A stretch of 64,000 nucleotides of DNA from UBA5972 sp964567685 (GTDB lineage: Bacteria; Pseudomonadota; Alphaproteobacteria; Rhodobacterales; Rhodobacteraceae), in the NCBI GenBank assembly GCA_964567685.1, contig CAZMNO010000011.1, positions 1-64,000 on the forward strand, given 5' to 3'. A model generated the notes under the pieces. It worked only from the letters and a program-made list of their open reading frames with translations. It had not been told where the DNA came from and made no database searches. Position numbers and translations under genes: made by a program. Of this stretch, positions 62,200 through 64,000 are shown piece after piece (within the stretch, counting starts at the first letter, position 1; each line of letters opens with the position of its first letter).

Positions 62200-63666
62200 A
62201 TGACAGTGGACACCAACACAGCCCTTTTGCTGACGATGCTGATCCCGACGGGTGCGGTCGCAACCAACCTTCTCTTGCGCAATGCTCCTGATCTCAGGGA
62301 TTTGGCAACACTGGCGGCAGCGGTTGGCACTTTCATCTGCGTCATGGTCATTCTGGCAAATGTCGGCAACGGCACGACGGAAACGCTGGCAATCTTTTCG
62401 GTGCTGCCCGGCCTTGATCTGGCGTTTAATGTCGAACCCCTGGGCCTTCTGTTTGCCATTGTCGCCTCGGGTCTGTGGATCCTCACCCATATCTATGGTG
62501 TCGGCTATATGCGCGGCAATAACGAGGCCAACCACACGCGCTTCTTCGCCTCCTTTTCGCTGGCCATCGCTGCCGTCATGGGCATCGCCTTTGCCGCCAA
62601 CATGTTCACGCTTTTCCTGTTTTACGAGCTTCTGACGGTTTCAACCTATCCGCTGGTCGCCCATAAAGGCACGCCCGAGGCGATCCGGGGCGCGCGCACC
62701 TATCTCGGCGTCCTGATCGGCACCTCGATCGGGTTGCAATTGGTGGCGATCATCTGGACATGGTCGCTGACCGGTACGCTGGACTTCACCAAGGGTGGGA
62801 TACTGGAAGGCAAACTCGCCGGGCCAATGGTCGCCGTCCTGCTGGGGCTTTACGCTTTTGGCATAGGCAAAGCCGCCCTGATGCCGTTTCACCGCTGGCT
62901 GCCGGCAGCGATGGTCGCCCCTACACCGGTTTCAGCCCTTCTGCACGCGGTTGCAGTGGTGAAAGCCGGTGTTTTCACCATGCTCAAGGTCGGTGTCTAC
63001 ATCTTCGGAATCGACTATCTGGCGGCCACCGGGGCGTCGGAATGGCTGATGTGGCTGGCTGCGTTTTCCATTATCGCCGCCTCGGTGGTGGCGCTGACCA
63101 AAGACAACCTCAAGGCGCGGCTGGCCTATTCCACCGTCAGCCAACTCAGCTACATCACCCTTGGCATGGCACTGGCTACCTCAATGGGGGCGCTTGGTGG
63201 CGGGATGCACATCGCCATGCACGCCATGGGCAAGATCACGCTTTTCATGTGCGCAGGCTCGATCTACGTCGCCACCCACAAAACCGATATCAGCCAGATG
63301 ACCGGTCTTGGCCGCATGATGCCAATCACCTTCGGTGCCTTTCTGATCGGCGCACTCTCGATCATCGGCCTGCCGCCGATGGGGGGCTCGTGGTCAAAGT
63401 GGCTGCTGATCCTTGGCGCAGCTGACACCGGCCAATGGGTGATGATCGGGGTTCTGATGGCAAGCTCGATCCTCAACGTCGCCTATCTGCTGCCGCTTGT
63501 CGGCAAGGGCTTTTTTCTCAAGGATGAAAGCCAGCCCGAGGAGTGGTCCGAGGCCGGGGTGCTGGTCTGGCTGCCACCTGCACTGACCGCGATTGGCACG
63601 GTGGTTCTGTTTTTCATGGCGGGCGATCTGCAGGCATTCCTAATGCCGATCGTTTCGGCAAACTGA
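62200..63666 (+). CDS. Second NuoL/MrpD-like proton-conducting subunit
   Basis: This 488-residue protein of the same proton-channel superfamily as mrpD has FLFYELLTVSTYPLVAHKG near residue 142, GIGKAALMPFHRWLPAAMVAP near 227 and a second-half histidine/lysine region (HAMGKITLFMCAGS) near 345. It starts 4 bp after mrpD. Standard seven-gene Mrp operons have MrpA and MrpD; here MrpA is split, and this protein may take the place of its N-terminal channel half. Confidence 0.9.
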   Translation: MTVDTNTALLLTMLIPTGAVATNLLLRNAPDLRDLATLAAAVGTFICVMVILANVGNGTTETLAIFSVLPGLDLAFNVEPLGLLFAIVASGLWILTHIYGVGYMRGNNEANHTRFFASFSLAIAAVMGIAFAANMFTLFLFYELLTVSTYPLVAHKGTPEAIRGARTYLGVLIGTSIGLQLVAIIWTWSLTGTLDFTKGGILEGKLAGPMVAVLLGLYAFGIGKAALMPFHRWLPAAMVAPTPVSALLHAVAVVKAGVFTMLKVGVYIFGIDYLAATGASEWLMWLAAFSIIAASVVALTKDNLKARLAYSTVSQLSYITLGMALATSMGALGGGMHIAMHAMGKITLFMCAGSIYVATHKTDISQMTGLGRMMPITFGAFLIGALSIIGLPPMGGSWSKWLLILGAADTGQWVMIGVLMASSILNVAYLLPLVGKGFFLKDESQPEEWSEAGVLVWLPPALTAIGTVVLFFMAGDLQAFLMPIVSAN

Positions 63667-63675
63667 GATAACGTG

Positions 63676-64000
63676 ATGGATAACAAGACACAGGACAATA
63701 CGGACAGCTTTTCGCCACTGGCGCGCCTGTTCCTCTGGGCGGACAATCCAAATTCCGTTAGCAAGCTCGTCTATGGGCTCTACGCCCTTTGCGCAGTGTT
63801 GTTCCTTGTGGATTTTGCCTATCACAAGCACGTCTATCTTGAGGTCGAGGAAATCCCCGGTTTCTACGCGCTTTACGGCTTCATCATGTGCACATTGCTG
63901 GTGATCAGTGCAAAGGGAATGCGTGTCTTCCTGAAACGGGATGAGGACTACTACGCGCCCCATGATGTTGAGAGTGAGGAGCATCCGGAAGATCAGCTTG
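63676..64000 (+). CDS. Hypothetical membrane protein in antiporter operon (partial)
   Basis: This frame is open to the window edge: at least 108 residues beginning MDNKTQDNTDSFSPLARLF, with two helices (LVYGLYALCAVLFLVDFAY and FYALYGFIMCTLLVISAKG) and an acidic tail. It starts 9 bp after the NuoL/MrpD-like gene and is clearly in the same operon. Small two-helix proteins of this kind accompany split Mrp systems in alphaproteobacteria. The 3' end is outside the window. Confidence 0.75.
   Translation, partial: MDNKTQDNTDSFSPLARLFLWADNPNSVSKLVYGLYALCAVLFLVDFAYHKHVYLEVEEIPGFYALYGFIMCTLLVISAKGMRVFLKRDEDYYAPHDVESEEHPEDQL

Overview
The window is about 64 kb of GC-rich bacterial chromosome. It most likely comes from an alphaproteobacterium of the Rhodobacterales (Roseobacter-like). 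The indicators are a GcrA cell-cycle regulator, a GAF-containing PtsP phosphotransferase next to lysC, a phenylacetate (paa) operon that ends in paaX, a SoxR with a cognate soxbox, a multi-subunit Mrp-type antiporter and dense operons with 1-4 bp overlaps. Two tRNA genes are present, Leu(GAG) and Gly(GCC). I see no rRNA, CRISPR array, intact insertion sequence or prophage.

Layout. 0-8.8 kb: tRNA-Leu, lipB, a hydroxybutyrate dehydrogenase/acyl-CoA ligase pair divergent from a three-subunit molybdenum hydroxylase with a MoaD-like protein, and a secreted peptidoglycan-binding protein. 8.8-14.2 kb: paaABCDE, an extra PaaA-like di-iron protein and paaX, behind a TetR-type operator. 14.2-16.7 kb: small membrane proteins, TerC, an EamA transporter and tRNA-Gly. 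16.7-17.8 kb: a gene-poor stretch with broken small ORFs. 17.8-24.1 kb: a PLP enzyme, two lipid-linked-sugar type glycosyltransferases and 8-oxoguanine deaminase. 24.3-31.7 kb: cupredoxin, an SRAP protein, SelO, a sulfatase/FAD-oxidoreductase chimera with an internal stop, and argF-argD. 31.9-38.8 kb: ABC permease, gcrA, NUDIX, DUF1178, SDR, lysC, ptsP. 38.8-47.2 kb: small enzymes, mtnP and apt (adenine salvage), DUF1989, soxR with a divergent VOC gene, nadE. 47.2-51 kb: a 19-unit MORN protein, a secreted protein, and a tetR/membrane/cytochrome c operon. 51-58 kb: leuA behind a leucine leader peptide, then a capsule-type cluster (kpsT, kpsE, kdsA, phosphomannomutase). 58-64 kb: an Mrp/MBH-like cation/proton antiporter operon running off the end.

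The most notable points are: (1) a 34-bp element repeated three times at gene 3' ends, with a compensatory base-pair change in its mini-hairpin; (2) a probably leaderless leucine leader peptide before leuA; (3) a near-consensus soxbox inside a 19-bp-spaced promoter driving a VOC gene; (4) a sixth paa gene with a complete pair of ExxH iron motifs; (5) an in-frame sulfatase-oxidoreductase fusion that has lost the FAD-binding loop and carries a TAG; (6) an about 85-95-bp repeat found in two convergent intergenic gaps; (7) an antiporter operon with the gene order of archaeal MBH modules, whose DUF4040 subunit appears to lack a standard start codon.
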